Shown here: piece by piece, positions 1-8,203 of the stretch
Numbering within the stretch: the first letter of the stretch is position 1
Layout: each line of letters starts with the position of its first letter
DNA from: Hamadaea tsunoensis DSM 44101
GTDB lineage: Bacteria > Actinomycetota > Actinomycetes > Mycobacteriales > Micromonosporaceae
DNA length: 64,000 nt
Direction: 5' to 3'
NCBI RefSeq assembly: GCF_000428945.1
Contig: NZ_AUAX01000007.1
Span: 186,001-250,000, forward strand
The notes under the pieces: model-generated
The model's database searches: none
What the model saw: the letters and a program-made list of their open reading frames with translations, nothing else
Told to the model about the DNA's origin: nothing
Translations under genes and position numbers: made by a program

Positions 1-957
1 ACCGGGTCGGCCGCCGTCGGGACCCAGATCCGCGCCACCGGCACGGGCTGGCCGGCCGGGCAGCTGGTGCAACTGGTCACCTGCGGGCAGCTCGCCCTGG
101 CCGGCTCGGCGTCGTGCGACATGCGTACGGCGGTGGCGACCGTGGCCCGGGCGGACGGCGGGTTCACCGTCGAGCTCACCGTCGGCGACCCGCCGGTGCC
201 CTGCCCGTGCGTCGTGCACACCGCGAGCGTCGGCAGCGGCCCGGCCCTGCGGGTCGACACGCCGGTCGACCTTCCGGGGCACGCCACGGCCGCCGTGCCC
301 ACGCCCGGCGTCGCGCCTGTCGCCGCCGAGGTCGTCGAGGCCCGGCTGGCCGGCGGGAACACCCTTGCGGGCTGGTTCGGCGGCGTACGCCGTCCGGAGC
401 TCGTCTACGCCGTCCGCAACACCGGCGCCACCGACCTGACCGACCTGCCGCTGACCGTGCGGTTCGGCCGGGGCGAGGAGACGGTGCCCGTCCCGCCGAC
501 CGGCACGATCCGCCCCGGCGAGACGAAGACCTTTCGGATCCCGCTGACCGTCCCGTTCGCGGCGTTCGGCGCGTACCCGGTGACCGCCGACATCGGCGGG
601 CTCGGCCAGGCCGGTACGAGCCTGCAGGCGTACCCCTGGGGGCTGGTGGGGTTGAACCTCGCGGGCCTGGCGCTGATCGTGCTCGGCCTCGCCCGGCGCC
701 GCCGCCGTCCCCTGCCGTCGGGGGAAGGCCTGCCCGCCGTGGTACGCGTGCCCGCGCTGGACGCGTTCGTCGTGTTCGACGACGCCCCGATCGCCCGCCG
801 GCTGGCCCGGGTCAGCGGTGCCCAGCTGGCCCCCGGCGAGCTGAAGACGTTGCTGGACAAGCCCTCGGCGCCGCAGGCGATCGTCGACCTGGCGGCGCTG
901 CGCGACCACCTGGAGGCCACCGTGGCTGACGTCCATCCGGAGAGACACCGTGGCTGA
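1..957 (+). CDS. Neocarzinostatin-fold membrane-anchored surface protein (5' end outside window)
   Basis: The frame is open from base 1, so the true start lies upstream; the first in-window GTG at 67 is inside the conserved domain. The first ~80 residues have the neocarzinostatin/macromomycin pattern: a GTGWPAGQLVQ strand, a Cys pair about ten residues apart, and a PPVPCPCVV segment. A second beta-rich region follows, then one hydrophobic helix (around 600-700) with an RRRRR stop-transfer and a ~75-residue cytoplasmic tail. The family includes enediyne-binding apoproteins, but membrane-anchored relatives next to Liv-type transporters probably have a different, ligand-capturing role. The stop overlaps the lipoprotein gene by 8 bp, so the two are co-translated. 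Its function is inferred from context only. Confidence 0.75.
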   Translation, partial: TGSAAVGTQIRATGTGWPAGQLVQLVTCGQLALAGSASCDMRTAVATVARADGGFTVELTVGDPPVPCPCVVHTASVGSGPALRVDTPVDLPGHATAAVPTPGVAPVAAEVVEARLAGGNTLAGWFGGVRRPELVYAVRNTGATDLTDLPLTVRFGRGEETVPVPPTGTIRPGETKTFRIPLTVPFAAFGAYPVTADIGGLGQAGTSLQAYPWGLVGLNLAGLALIVLGLARRRRRPLPSGEGLPAVVRVPALDAFVVFDDAPIARRLARVSGAQLAPGELKTLLDKPSAPQAIVDLAALRDHLEATVADVHPERHRG

Positions 958-2305
958 CCTCGGCGTGAAAGCGCGATGGGATCGGGGGACGGTCGTCCGC
1001 GCCGCGCTCGCCGCCGCGGCCGTCCTCGTGGCGTTCAGCGGATGCGGGGCGTTGATGCCCGGCGCGCTGACCGATCGCTCCACAGCGGACGGTGCGCCCG
1101 CGCCGGGCGTGACGGCCGACGCGGTGAAGGTCGTGTTCGTCGGCGTAGACCTCGCCGCCACCAGCAAGCTGACCGGGTTCACCACGGTCCCCGCGGGCGA
1201 TCCGGCCGCGCAGGTGGCCGCGCTCGCGACCTACGTCAACGCCCACGGCGGCATCGCGGGGCGCCGTCTCGACGCGGTCTTCCGCAGCTACGAGGCGAGC
1301 GACGACTCCCCGGCGGCCGAGGAGAAGCTCTGCAACCAGATCACGCAGGACGACCGGGCGTTCGCCGTGGTGCTGACCGGGCAGTTCCAGGCCAACGCCC
1401 GGCCCTGCTACGCGCAGCGCCGCACGCTCGTGCTCGACGCGACGCTGATCGGCACCGACGAGGCGACCTACCGGCAGCTGGCGCCGTACCTGTGGGCGCC
1501 GAGCTTCCCGTCCTACGACGACTTCGTCACCGCCTTCGTCGGTTCCCTTGCCGGGCAGGGCTTCTTCGACGGCACCACGCAGGCCGGTGTCGTGGCCGCC
1601 GACACGCCGGTCAACCGGGCCGCGTACAAAGCCCTGGCGGAACCGGCGCTGGGCAAGGCGGGCGTGCGGCCGCGGGTCGCCTGGATCGACACGACCGACC
1701 TGGGCACGCTGAACGCCGGGCTCAACCAGGCGGCCGTCGACTTCCGTGCCCAGGGCATCGAACGCGTCCTGTTCCTCGGCGGCGCGCGGCTCGCGTCGTT
1801 CTTCCTCACCGCGGCCGCCGCGCAGGGCTTCACCGCCCGCTACGGCGTCTCCAGCTTCGACAACCCGAGCTTCCTGGTGAACAACCCGGCGACCATCCCG
1901 GCCGAGGCGCTGCGCGGCATGCTCGGCATCGGCTTCAACCCCAGCCAGGACGTGCCCGACAAGGCGTACGCGTTCCCGGCGACGGATGCGGAGCGTACCT
2001 GCGTGGACCTGTTCGCGGCGGCGGGGCAGAAGTTCGCCGCCCGGGAGAACGCCCGCGTCGCGTTCACCTACTGCGACGCCGCCCTGTTGCTGCAGAAGGC
2101 CGCCGCCGGGCTCACGACGCTCGACGCGGCCGGTTTCGCCCGGGCCGCCGCCGGGCTCGGCACCGGATTCCAGCCCGCCGCCGGGTTCGCCGGCCTGCTG
2201 ACCGCCGAGCGGCACGCGGCCGCCGACGGCTACCGGGTGCTCGCCTACGACGACGGCTGCGCCTGCTTCGGCTACCGCGGCCCGGAGGTGAAGTTTGCCC
2301 ACTGA
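950..2305 (+). CDS. Branched-chain amino acid-type ABC transporter substrate-binding lipoprotein
   Basis: This 451-aa protein starts at GTG 950, preceded by GGAGAG. Its N-terminus has a charged stretch, a hydrophobic core and a lipobox FSGC with Cys32 as the lipidation site, so it is exported and anchored to the outer face of the membrane. The rest reads as a type-1 periplasmic binding fold (LivK/Peripla_BP_6): an early DAVKVVFVGVD strand, a VNAHGGIAGRRL turn, and two alternating alpha/beta lobes. It should deliver a ligand to the permease encoded just downstream. LivK-like receptors in actinomycete catabolic regions often bind aromatic acids or other non-amino-acid ligands, so the substrate is open; the neighbouring tetrapyrrole-type island makes a pyrrole or acid breakdown product conceivable. 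Confidence 0.88.
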   Translation: MADLGVKARWDRGTVVRAALAAAAVLVAFSGCGALMPGALTDRSTADGAPAPGVTADAVKVVFVGVDLAATSKLTGFTTVPAGDPAAQVAALATYVNAHGGIAGRRLDAVFRSYEASDDSPAAEEKLCNQITQDDRAFAVVLTGQFQANARPCYAQRRTLVLDATLIGTDEATYRQLAPYLWAPSFPSYDDFVTAFVGSLAGQGFFDGTTQAGVVAADTPVNRAAYKALAEPALGKAGVRPRVAWIDTTDLGTLNAGLNQAAVDFRAQGIERVLFLGGARLASFFLTAAAAQGFTARYGVSSFDNPSFLVNNPATIPAEALRGMLGIGFNPSQDVPDKAYAFPATDAERTCVDLFAAAGQKFAARENARVAFTYCDAALLLQKAAAGLTTLDAAGFARAAAGLGTGFQPAAGFAGLLTAERHAAADGYRVLAYDDGCACFGYRGPEVKFAH

Positions 2306-3014
2306 CGCGCTCGCCGCCACCGGCCTCGACTGCTCCTACGGCCAGATCCAGGTGCTGTTCGGCGCCCACCTGCGGGCCGCGCCCGGCGAGATCGTCGCCG
2401 TCTGCGGCCCCAACGGCGTCGGCAAGTCCACGCTGCTGCGGGTCCTGTCCGGGCTGCAGCGGCCGTCCGCGGGAACCGTGCGCCTGCACGGCCGCGACAT
2501 CACCGGGCTGCCCGCCGCCACCCGGCCGCGGCTGGGCCTGTCCACCGTCGTGGGCCAGGCCGTCTGCGGCTCACTGTCGGTTGTGGACAATCTCCTTCTC
2601 CATGCCTACACCCTCGGGCGTACGCGTACCGCGGCCGGTGTCGAGGCCGCCCTGGCCGTGTTCCCGCGCCTGCGCCAGCGGGCCGATCAACCGGCGGCCA
2701 CGCTGTCCGGCGGGGAGCGCCAGATGCTCGCGCTCGCCAAGGCGCTCGTCCAGCGGCCGTCGGTGCTGCTCGTCGACGAGCTGTCGCTCGGGCTCGCCCC
2801 GATCGTGGTCGGCGGCCTGCTGGAGATGCTGCGGATGCTGCGCGCCACCGGGATGACGATCGTCGTCGTGGAGCAGTCCGTCCCGGCCGCGCTGTCCGTC
2901 GCCGACCGCGTCTACTTCCTGGCCAAGGGCGCGGTCGCCGCCGAGCGTACGGCCGCGGAACTGGCCGGCGATCCCGAACTCGTGCAGGACCTGATGCTGG
3001 GCGGCCACCCGTGA
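2295..3014 (+). CDS. LivF-like ABC transporter ATP-binding protein
   Basis: The start is an uncommon TTG at 2295, chosen because GGAGG lies about 8 nt upstream and no ATG or GTG fits; the gene overlaps the receptor gene by 11 bp. The 239-aa product is a complete ABC ATPase: Walker A GPNGVGKST at residues 38-46, signature LSGGERQ, Walker B VLLVDE and a switch region VVVEQS. The ELSLGLAP stretch after Walker B is typical of LivF. It energises import together with the fused LivHMG protein that starts 4 bp before its end. There is thus one stand-alone ATPase plus one fused ATPase, as expected for a LivF/LivG pair. Confidence 0.9.
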   Translation: MPTDALAATGLDCSYGQIQVLFGAHLRAAPGEIVAVCGPNGVGKSTLLRVLSGLQRPSAGTVRLHGRDITGLPAATRPRLGLSTVVGQAVCGSLSVVDNLLLHAYTLGRTRTAAGVEAALAVFPRLRQRADQPAATLSGGERQMLALAKALVQRPSVLLVDELSLGLAPIVVGGLLEMLRMLRATGMTIVVVEQSVPAALSVADRVYFLAKGAVAAERTAAELAGDPELVQDLMLGGHP

Positions 3015-5674
3015 TCGACGCGCTCGTCCTCGGACTCTTCACCGGCCTGACCTACGGGCTGCTGGCGGTCGGCCTCGTCCTCGTCTACCGGTCGAGCCGC
3101 TTCCTCAACTTCGCACACGGCTCGATCGGCGTCTTCGGCGCGGCCGTGCTCGCCGTCCTCGTCCGGACCGGCCTCGGCTACTGGGCGGCGCTTCCCGCCG
3201 CACTGCTCGCCGCGGCCGCGATCGCCGCCCTCGTCGAGGCCGGGGTCGTCCGCCGGCTCGCCGGCCGCCCGCCCGTCACCGGGATGATCGTGACCCTCGG
3301 GCTGTCGCAGTTCCTGCTCGTCGCGGCGCTGCTGATCGACGGGGGCGGGCTGTCCGGCCTGACCTATCCGAAGCCGCCGGGGCTGCCGACGATCACCGTA
3401 GGGCGTACGCCCATCGGACCGGCCTTCGTCGCCATGGCCCTGCTCACCCCGGTCGTCCTCGGCGGACTGGCCCTGTTCCTGCGGCGTACGCGCTACGGCC
3501 TCGGCATCCGGGCCGCCGCCGACGCGCCTGAGACGGCTCGGCTGAACGGCGTACCGGCGCACCGGATGGCGTCGTTCGCGTGGGGCATCGCGGGCGCGGT
3601 GGCGGCGTTCTCCGCCATCCTCGTCACCCCCACACAAGGTACGCAGTCGGTCGACACCCTCGGCCCGGACCTGTTGCTGCGCGGCCTCGCCGGTGCCGTC
3701 GCCGGGCGGATGACGTCCCTGCCGAAGGCGTTCGCCGCCTCACTCGCGATCGGGGTGGGGGAGCGGCTGCTCCTGGCGGCCGGGGCGAGTTCCGGCGTCG
3801 TGGAGGCCTGCCTGGCCGGCTTCGTCCTCGTCGTGCTGCTCTCCCAGCCGCGCCTGGGCCGCCGGGACGCGGGCGCGCCGGGCTGGCTGCGGCCGCCGGC
3901 CGCCCATCCGTGGGCCGGTCGCGCCGTCACCCTGGCCGGTCTCGCGATCGCGGCGGGGCTCGCGTACGCCGTCAGCAACGACACCGCCTCGGCGCTCACC
4001 TCGATCGCCGGGTTCGCCGTGGCCGGGCTCTCGGTCCTCATCGTCACCGGTCTCGCCGGGGAGCTGTCGCTCGGCCAGTTCGCGTACGCCGGCATCGGCG
4101 CGGCGGTCAGCCTGCACGTGGCCGCCGCGACCGGACGGTTCGTCCCGGCGCTCGCGGCCGGATGCGCCGCCGGAGCGCTCGCGGCGGTGCTCGTCGGCCT
4201 GCCCGCGCTGCGGCTGCGGGGGCTGCCGCTGGCCGCCACCACCCTCGCGTTCGCCCTGGCGACCAGCGCCTGGCTGCTGCGCCTGCCGATCCTCCTCGGC
4301 GACGGCGTGACCGCGGCCAAGCCGTCGTGGGGCGGCTACCCGCTCGACCTCGCCAAGGACTACTACCTGTACGCCGTCGGCGTCCTCGGCCTCGCGTTGT
4401 GGCTGACGTACAACGTGCGGCGCAGCGGCTTCGGCCGGGTCCTGATCGCCCTGCGGGAGAACGAGGACGCCGCCCGGGCGTTCACCGTCGGCGTACCGCT
4501 GCGGCGCCTGCAGGCGTACGCGCTGGCCGGTGCGCTCGCGGGGCTGGGCGGCGCGGTCATCGGCCACGGGCAGACGCAGGTCACCGTCAACAGCTTCCCC
4601 GCGTCGGCCGGCATCGACGTGGTGGCCCTGGTGGTCGTCGGCGGACTCGGCCTGCTCGGCGGGCCCGTGCTCGGCGCGATCCTGCTGATCGGCCTGCCCG
4701 CCCTGCTCGACCTCGGCATCGCCGGGCAGGCGGCGCTGACGCTCGGCTGGCTGGCCGTGATCGTGTTCCTGCCGGACGGGCTCGGCGGAACCCTGGCCCG
4801 CCTCGGCCGCCGGCTGCTGCCCCGCCGGACACCGCCGCCGCCGGAGGTGCCCGCCGAACCCGTGCTGCCCGCCCGGACCCTGCCTGTGCCGCCCGCCGAT
4901 GCGGCCCTCCTGCGCGTACGCGGCGTCGCCCGGTCCTTCGGCGGCGTCCAAGCGGTGTCCGGAGTGGACCTGGACGTCCGGCCGGGCGAGATCGTCGGGA
5001 TCATCGGACCCAACGGTGCCGGCAAGACCACGTTCTTCGAGATCGTCGCGGGTTTCACCCGGCCCGCCAGCGGCACGGTGACGTTCGCCGGTCGCGACGT
5101 GACCACCTGGAGTCCGCAGCGCCGAGCCCGGCTGGGCCTCGCCCGGTCCTTTCAGGACGCCCGCCTCTTCGCCACCCTGAGCGTACGCGAGGCGCTGATG
5201 GTCGCCGGTGAGCGCCGCCATCCCAGCGGCCTGGTCTCGGCCGTGCTGGGCGCGCCCGGCCCGGACCGCCGCAAGGCCGCAGGCGCCGACCGCCTGATCG
5301 CGCTGCTCGGCCTGGGCACGGTCGCCGACCAGCCGATCGGTCAGCTGTCCACCGGCACCCGCCGCTTCGTCGAGCTGGCCTGCCTGCTCGCCCTCGAACC
5401 GGCCCTGCTGCTGCTCGACGAACCCTCGTCGGGCGTCGCCCAGGCCGACGGGGCCGCGCTGGCCGATCTGCTGCTGCGGATCAACGCCGAACTCGGCGTC
5501 GCCCTCGTCGTCATCGAGCACGACCTGCACCTGCTCGCCCGCCTCGCCGACCGCCTGGTCGCGATGGAATCCGGCCGGGTGATCGCCGACGGTCCCGCCG
5601 GCGAGATCCGCGCCCATCCCGAGGTCGTCGCCGCCTACCTGGGCGGCGTACCCCTCGGAAAGGAGACCGTGTGA
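3011..5674 (+). CDS. LivH-LivM-LivG triple-fusion ABC transporter (two permeases plus ATPase)
   Basis: One 887-aa polypeptide carries three subunits that are normally separate. Residues ~1-280 are a LivH-type permease (LNFAHGS motif near the start, multiple hydrophobic helices). Residues ~295-600 are a LivM-type permease (GELSLGQFAYAG, then helices ending in FLPDGLGG). Residues ~630-887 are a LivG-type ATPase with GPNGAGKTT, a degenerate signature LSTGTRRFVE in place of LSGG, and Walker B LLLLDEPSSG. The start GTG overlaps the upstream stop by 4 bp. With the neighbouring ATPase this supplies every part of a Liv importer in two genes. The altered signature sequence is normal for LivG-type proteins fused this way as far as I know, but I could not check it. 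Confidence 0.88.
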   Translation: MIDALVLGLFTGLTYGLLAVGLVLVYRSSRFLNFAHGSIGVFGAAVLAVLVRTGLGYWAALPAALLAAAAIAALVEAGVVRRLAGRPPVTGMIVTLGLSQFLLVAALLIDGGGLSGLTYPKPPGLPTITVGRTPIGPAFVAMALLTPVVLGGLALFLRRTRYGLGIRAAADAPETARLNGVPAHRMASFAWGIAGAVAAFSAILVTPTQGTQSVDTLGPDLLLRGLAGAVAGRMTSLPKAFAASLAIGVGERLLLAAGASSGVVEACLAGFVLVVLLSQPRLGRRDAGAPGWLRPPAAHPWAGRAVTLAGLAIAAGLAYAVSNDTASALTSIAGFAVAGLSVLIVTGLAGELSLGQFAYAGIGAAVSLHVAAATGRFVPALAAGCAAGALAAVLVGLPALRLRGLPLAATTLAFALATSAWLLRLPILLGDGVTAAKPSWGGYPLDLAKDYYLYAVGVLGLALWLTYNVRRSGFGRVLIALRENEDAARAFTVGVPLRRLQAYALAGALAGLGGAVIGHGQTQVTVNSFPASAGIDVVALVVVGGLGLLGGPVLGAILLIGLPALLDLGIAGQAALTLGWLAVIVFLPDGLGGTLARLGRRLLPRRTPPPPEVPAEPVLPARTLPVPPADAALLRVRGVARSFGGVQAVSGVDLDVRPGEIVGIIGPNGAGKTTFFEIVAGFTRPASGTVTFAGRDVTTWSPQRRARLGLARSFQDARLFATLSVREALMVAGERRHPSGLVSAVLGAPGPDRRKAAGADRLIALLGLGTVADQPIGQLSTGTRRFVELACLLALEPALLLLDEPSSGVAQADGAALADLLLRINAELGVALVVIEHDLHLLARLADRLVAMESGRVIADGPAGEIRAHPEVVAAYLGGVPLGKETV

Positions 5675-6291
5675 ACTGGACTCGCCGGGCCGCCGCGGCG
5701 CTGGCCGCCGCGCTGCTGGCCGTGTTCGTCCTCCCGCCGCCCGCGTGGTCGGCGCCCGTGCTGACCCTCAGCAAGTCCAGCGGCCTGGCCGACGGCGAGC
5801 GGATCACCGTGAGCGGCCGGGGCTTCACCGCGAACCTCAAGCAGATCGCCATCGGCGAGTGCATCGCCGAGGTGAAGGGACCGACCGACTGCAACCTCGC
5901 GGGCGGCGCCCAGTTCGTCAACGCGGACGCCACGGGCAAGATCCCGACGATCACCCTCAAGCTCGCGAAGAAGTTCGCCACGTTCGACTGCACGAAGCGC
6001 CAGTGCGTGATCGCCGCCCAGCTCATCCCATCGGCGGCCACGCCCGCGGAGGTCGCGGCCAACAAGGCGGCCACCCGTATCTCCTTCGGTACGCCGGCCG
6101 CCTCGAAGTCGCCCACCCCCGCGACTTCCCGAGTTGCTTCCCCGACCACCTCCAGCAGCGCTGGACTGGCCAAGACCGGGCCGGGCGACGAGCGGTGGGT
6201 GCTCATCCTGGCTGGGACGGCCCTCGCCCTCCCCGGCATCGGCCTCCTCCTGCTGTTGCCGCGCCGCCGCCGCACCGCGACCGCCCGCTAG
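5671..6291 (+). CDS. Secreted neocarzinostatin-like protein with LAKTG cell-wall sorting signal
   Basis: The 206-aa protein starts at GTG 5671 (AAAGGAG upstream; 4-bp overlap with the transporter gene). It has a signal peptide ending in the ALAxx/AWSAP region. A beta-rich domain follows, opening with LTLSKSSGLADGERITVSGRGF and carrying paired Cys, as in neocarzinostatin-family domains. Then come a Thr/Ser/Pro spacer, the motif LAKTG, a hydrophobic helix and a C-terminal RRRR tail. LAXTG followed by a helix and basic tail is the class E sortase signal of high-GC actinobacteria, so the protein is probably covalently attached to the wall. It likely works with the Liv importer, perhaps presenting or retaining ligand outside the membrane. 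Confidence 0.8.
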   Translation: MNWTRRAAAALAAALLAVFVLPPPAWSAPVLTLSKSSGLADGERITVSGRGFTANLKQIAIGECIAEVKGPTDCNLAGGAQFVNADATGKIPTITLKLAKKFATFDCTKRQCVIAAQLIPSAATPAEVAANKAATRISFGTPAASKSPTPATSRVASPTTSSSAGLAKTGPGDERWVLILAGTALALPGIGLLLLLPRRRRTATAR

Positions 6292-6842
6292 GTGGGTCTC
6301 CGGTCGTGGGGCGAAGACCGAGGTGGCTTCCTGGCTGTCCCGTTGGCCGGAAGCCCGTCCCGATCTTCGTGCCGCGACCGGAAATCCACCTCGATCATGC
6401 AGGTGGTTGCGCCTTTCCCGATTCGGACGATCGCCGCAGGAGTCGCCCACGCATACGGGCGGAGAGCCTCATCCTGGGCCAAGATCCGATGCGATGGGTC
6501 GGGGGCGGCCTGATCCCCTTGCGAATCAGGCCCGGTTTGCCGATATGGCGGTAGTTGATCGCCGGCCGCCGCGCGGGCGGCGCGATCGCGGTCCGGAAAG
6601 CATGATCAAGTACCCGGATGCAGTCAAAACCCCGCCGTTTTTGCAGATCCCCGGCTCTTGATCAAGCAGGGGACATCAACTACTACAGCTTTCGGGTACT
6701 CGATCACGGCGCCCGTCGCGGCGGGCTCGGCCGCTGCGGACGATCCGGGCAAGGTGCCGACGATCGCATGATCGAGGCGGTTTCCGGCTGTGCCGCGAAG
6801 ATCCAGGCGGTTCGCCGGCTGCTCCGGCGACGGGCGGGGCGG
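6292..6842. other. 551-bp region between convergent genes, no credible gene
   Basis: This gap lies between the sorted surface protein (plus strand) and the maleate-isomerase-like gene (minus strand). Open frames here are short, lack good ribosome binding sites and show no recognisable protein. It contains several imperfect inverted repeats: one pairs TCCGGTCGTGGGGCGAAGAC with a matching arm about 70 bp on, one is listed separately at 6603-6706, and one is a perfect CTTGATCAAG palindrome at 6657-6666. Its likely role is transcription termination for both flanking operons. Confidence 0.6.
6603..6706. repeat. Inverted repeat with TGATCAAG core between convergent operons
   Basis: The left arm TGATCAAGTACCCG (6603-6616) pairs with CGGGTACTCGATCA (6693-6706) at 13 of 14 positions. 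A perfect CTTGATCAAG sits in the loop. The same CTTGATCA-type ends appear in the palindromes at 23963-24049 and 35419-35485, each also between convergent genes, suggesting a related family of elements or terminators. Confidence 0.6.
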
Positions 6843-7586
6843 TCAGTGGTCGCGCAGGAGGGCGCCGGCGCCGTACACCTTGTCGGTGATGCCGTTGTCG
6901 CGCAAAGCCATCCACCAGGTCGCCGCGTTGATCGCGATGACCGGCTTGCCGAGCCAGCGCTCCGCCTCGTCGGCCAATCGGACCATGGAAAGGTTCGTTC
7001 CACACTGGACGATCGCGTCGACGTCGTCGGCGTTCACAGCCAGGATGGCGCGGCGCAGCTCGTCCTCGGTCACGTGGGCGATCGCGACGGCCGTCGGGCA
7101 GCGCAGCCCTTCGATGGCGGCGACGTCGAAGCCGATCTCGTTGAAGAAGCGGACGACGTTCTGGTCGCCGACCGGCTGGTAGGGCGTGACGATGCCGATG
7201 CGGCGGGCGCCGAACAGCTGCAAGGCCCGTTCGCACGCCTCCGCGCCGGTGGCCACCTGCAGGCCGGTGATGTCGTGGATCTGGCGTACGAACTCGCGGT
7301 TGCCTTCGACGCCGCCCCAGAAGGTCTCCGCCGACATGCCCATGACCATGTAGTCCGGTTCGCAGGTCAGTACGCGTTCACAGGCCGCGCCGATCTCGGC
7401 CCGGATCTGCACGAGCAGGTTCTCGAAGTTGGCGTCGTCGGACAGATCCTGGTTGCGGATGTGGATGCGGGAGAAGTGCGCGGTCACGCCGGGCACGGTC
7501 ATCGCGTAGAAGTCGGGTTCGACGATCGTGTTCGTGGAGGGGGCGATGACGCCGAACTTGCGGCGCCAGCCGAGAGCGTCGGTCAT
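6843..7586 (-). CDS. Maleate isomerase / arylmalonate decarboxylase-family (Asp/Glu racemase fold) enzyme
   Basis: The 247-aa protein starts at ATG 7586, overlapping the upstream membrane-protein gene by 4 bp. It has the family hallmarks: GVIAPSTNTIVEPDF near the N-terminus, MGMSAETFWGG about one third in, a GIVTPY strand, and VQCGTNLS two thirds in. The Cys of QCGTN matches the C-terminal catalytic Cys of the family (Cys188 in Bordetella arylmalonate decarboxylase). The first catalytic position seems to be Gly in VMGMS, as in the decarboxylase, whereas maleate isomerases and racemases carry a second Cys there. It is the last gene of the tetrapyrrole-type operon and could act on a substituted maleate or malonate. 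The fold is sure; the reaction is not. Confidence 0.8.
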   Translation of the reverse strand: MTDALGWRRKFGVIAPSTNTIVEPDFYAMTVPGVTAHFSRIHIRNQDLSDDANFENLLVQIRAEIGAACERVLTCEPDYMVMGMSAETFWGGVEGNREFVRQIHDITGLQVATGAEACERALQLFGARRIGIVTPYQPVGDQNVVRFFNEIGFDVAAIEGLRCPTAVAIAHVTEDELRRAILAVNADDVDAIVQCGTNLSMVRLADEAERWLGKPVIAINAATWWMALRDNGITDKVYGAGALLRDH

Positions 7587-8203
7587 GCGATCACCTCGGA
7601 TGCGGAAGGCCGGTACGCGCGGACGGTCAGCCAGGCGGCCAGCAGCAGCGCGCCCTGCGCCACCGTGTTGACCGACTGCTCGATCCACTGGAACGTCAGA
7701 GTCGAATGGGAAGCGCTGTGCCGCAAGGGAACCAGGCCGAGGACGGCCAGGACGCCGACGGCGTACAGGGCGACGGCGGGCCATCGCCCGCGGCGGGCGG
7801 CGTAGATCGCCCCGGCCACGCTGAGCGCGGTGACCGCAGCGGTCGCCAGAACGAACACAGGCTGCATCGACATCGAAAGAAGAGCGCCGCCCAAGACAAG
7901 GAGAGCAAGAGCGGCGAAGGGCCACCACGGCCACCGGAACAGCGCCCACAGGAGCAGGAGCGCACCCAGCGCCATCAGCGGGAAGAGGGCGGCTTCGAGC
8001 CACGGCACGTCGGTCGAGGCGGCCGAGACCAGCAGCTTCCACAGGCACTTGGCCAGGCCGCCGGCCACGATGCAGATCGCGCCGAGCCGCCCCGCGCGTA
8101 CCCGGAAAGGGGTGGGGGAAAGGCCGGCGAGCAGGAAGAAGGCGGCGAAGGCCAGGAGGGTCGGGACGAGGTCTTCCAGGGCGAGGGCGACGGGGTAGTT
8201 CAT
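7583..8203 (-). CDS. Polytopic membrane protein of unknown function
   Basis: This 206-aa, almost entirely hydrophobic protein has about six or seven helices (for example LVPTLLAFAAFFLLAG, LGAICIVAGGLAKCLW, FPLMALGALLLLWALF, FAALALLVLGGALLSM). I do not recognise the family, and there is no signal peptide or soluble domain. It starts at ATG 8203, overlapping the reductase gene by 4 bp, and its stop overlaps the next gene by 4 bp, so it is locked into the tetrapyrrole-type operon. A transporter or a membrane anchor for a lipophilic substrate are possible roles, from context only. Confidence 0.75.
   Translation of the reverse strand: MNYPVALALEDLVPTLLAFAAFFLLAGLSPTPFRVRAGRLGAICIVAGGLAKCLWKLLVSAASTDVPWLEAALFPLMALGALLLLWALFRWPWWPFAALALLVLGGALLSMSMQPVFVLATAAVTALSVAGAIYAARRGRWPAVALYAVGVLAVLGLVPLRHSASHSTLTFQWIEQSVNTVAQGALLLAAWLTVRAYRPSASEVIA

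Noticed and set aside
6292-6842. Short open frames in the gap after the sorted surface protein
   Set aside because: None has a ribosome site or recognisable protein, and they overlap inverted repeats.
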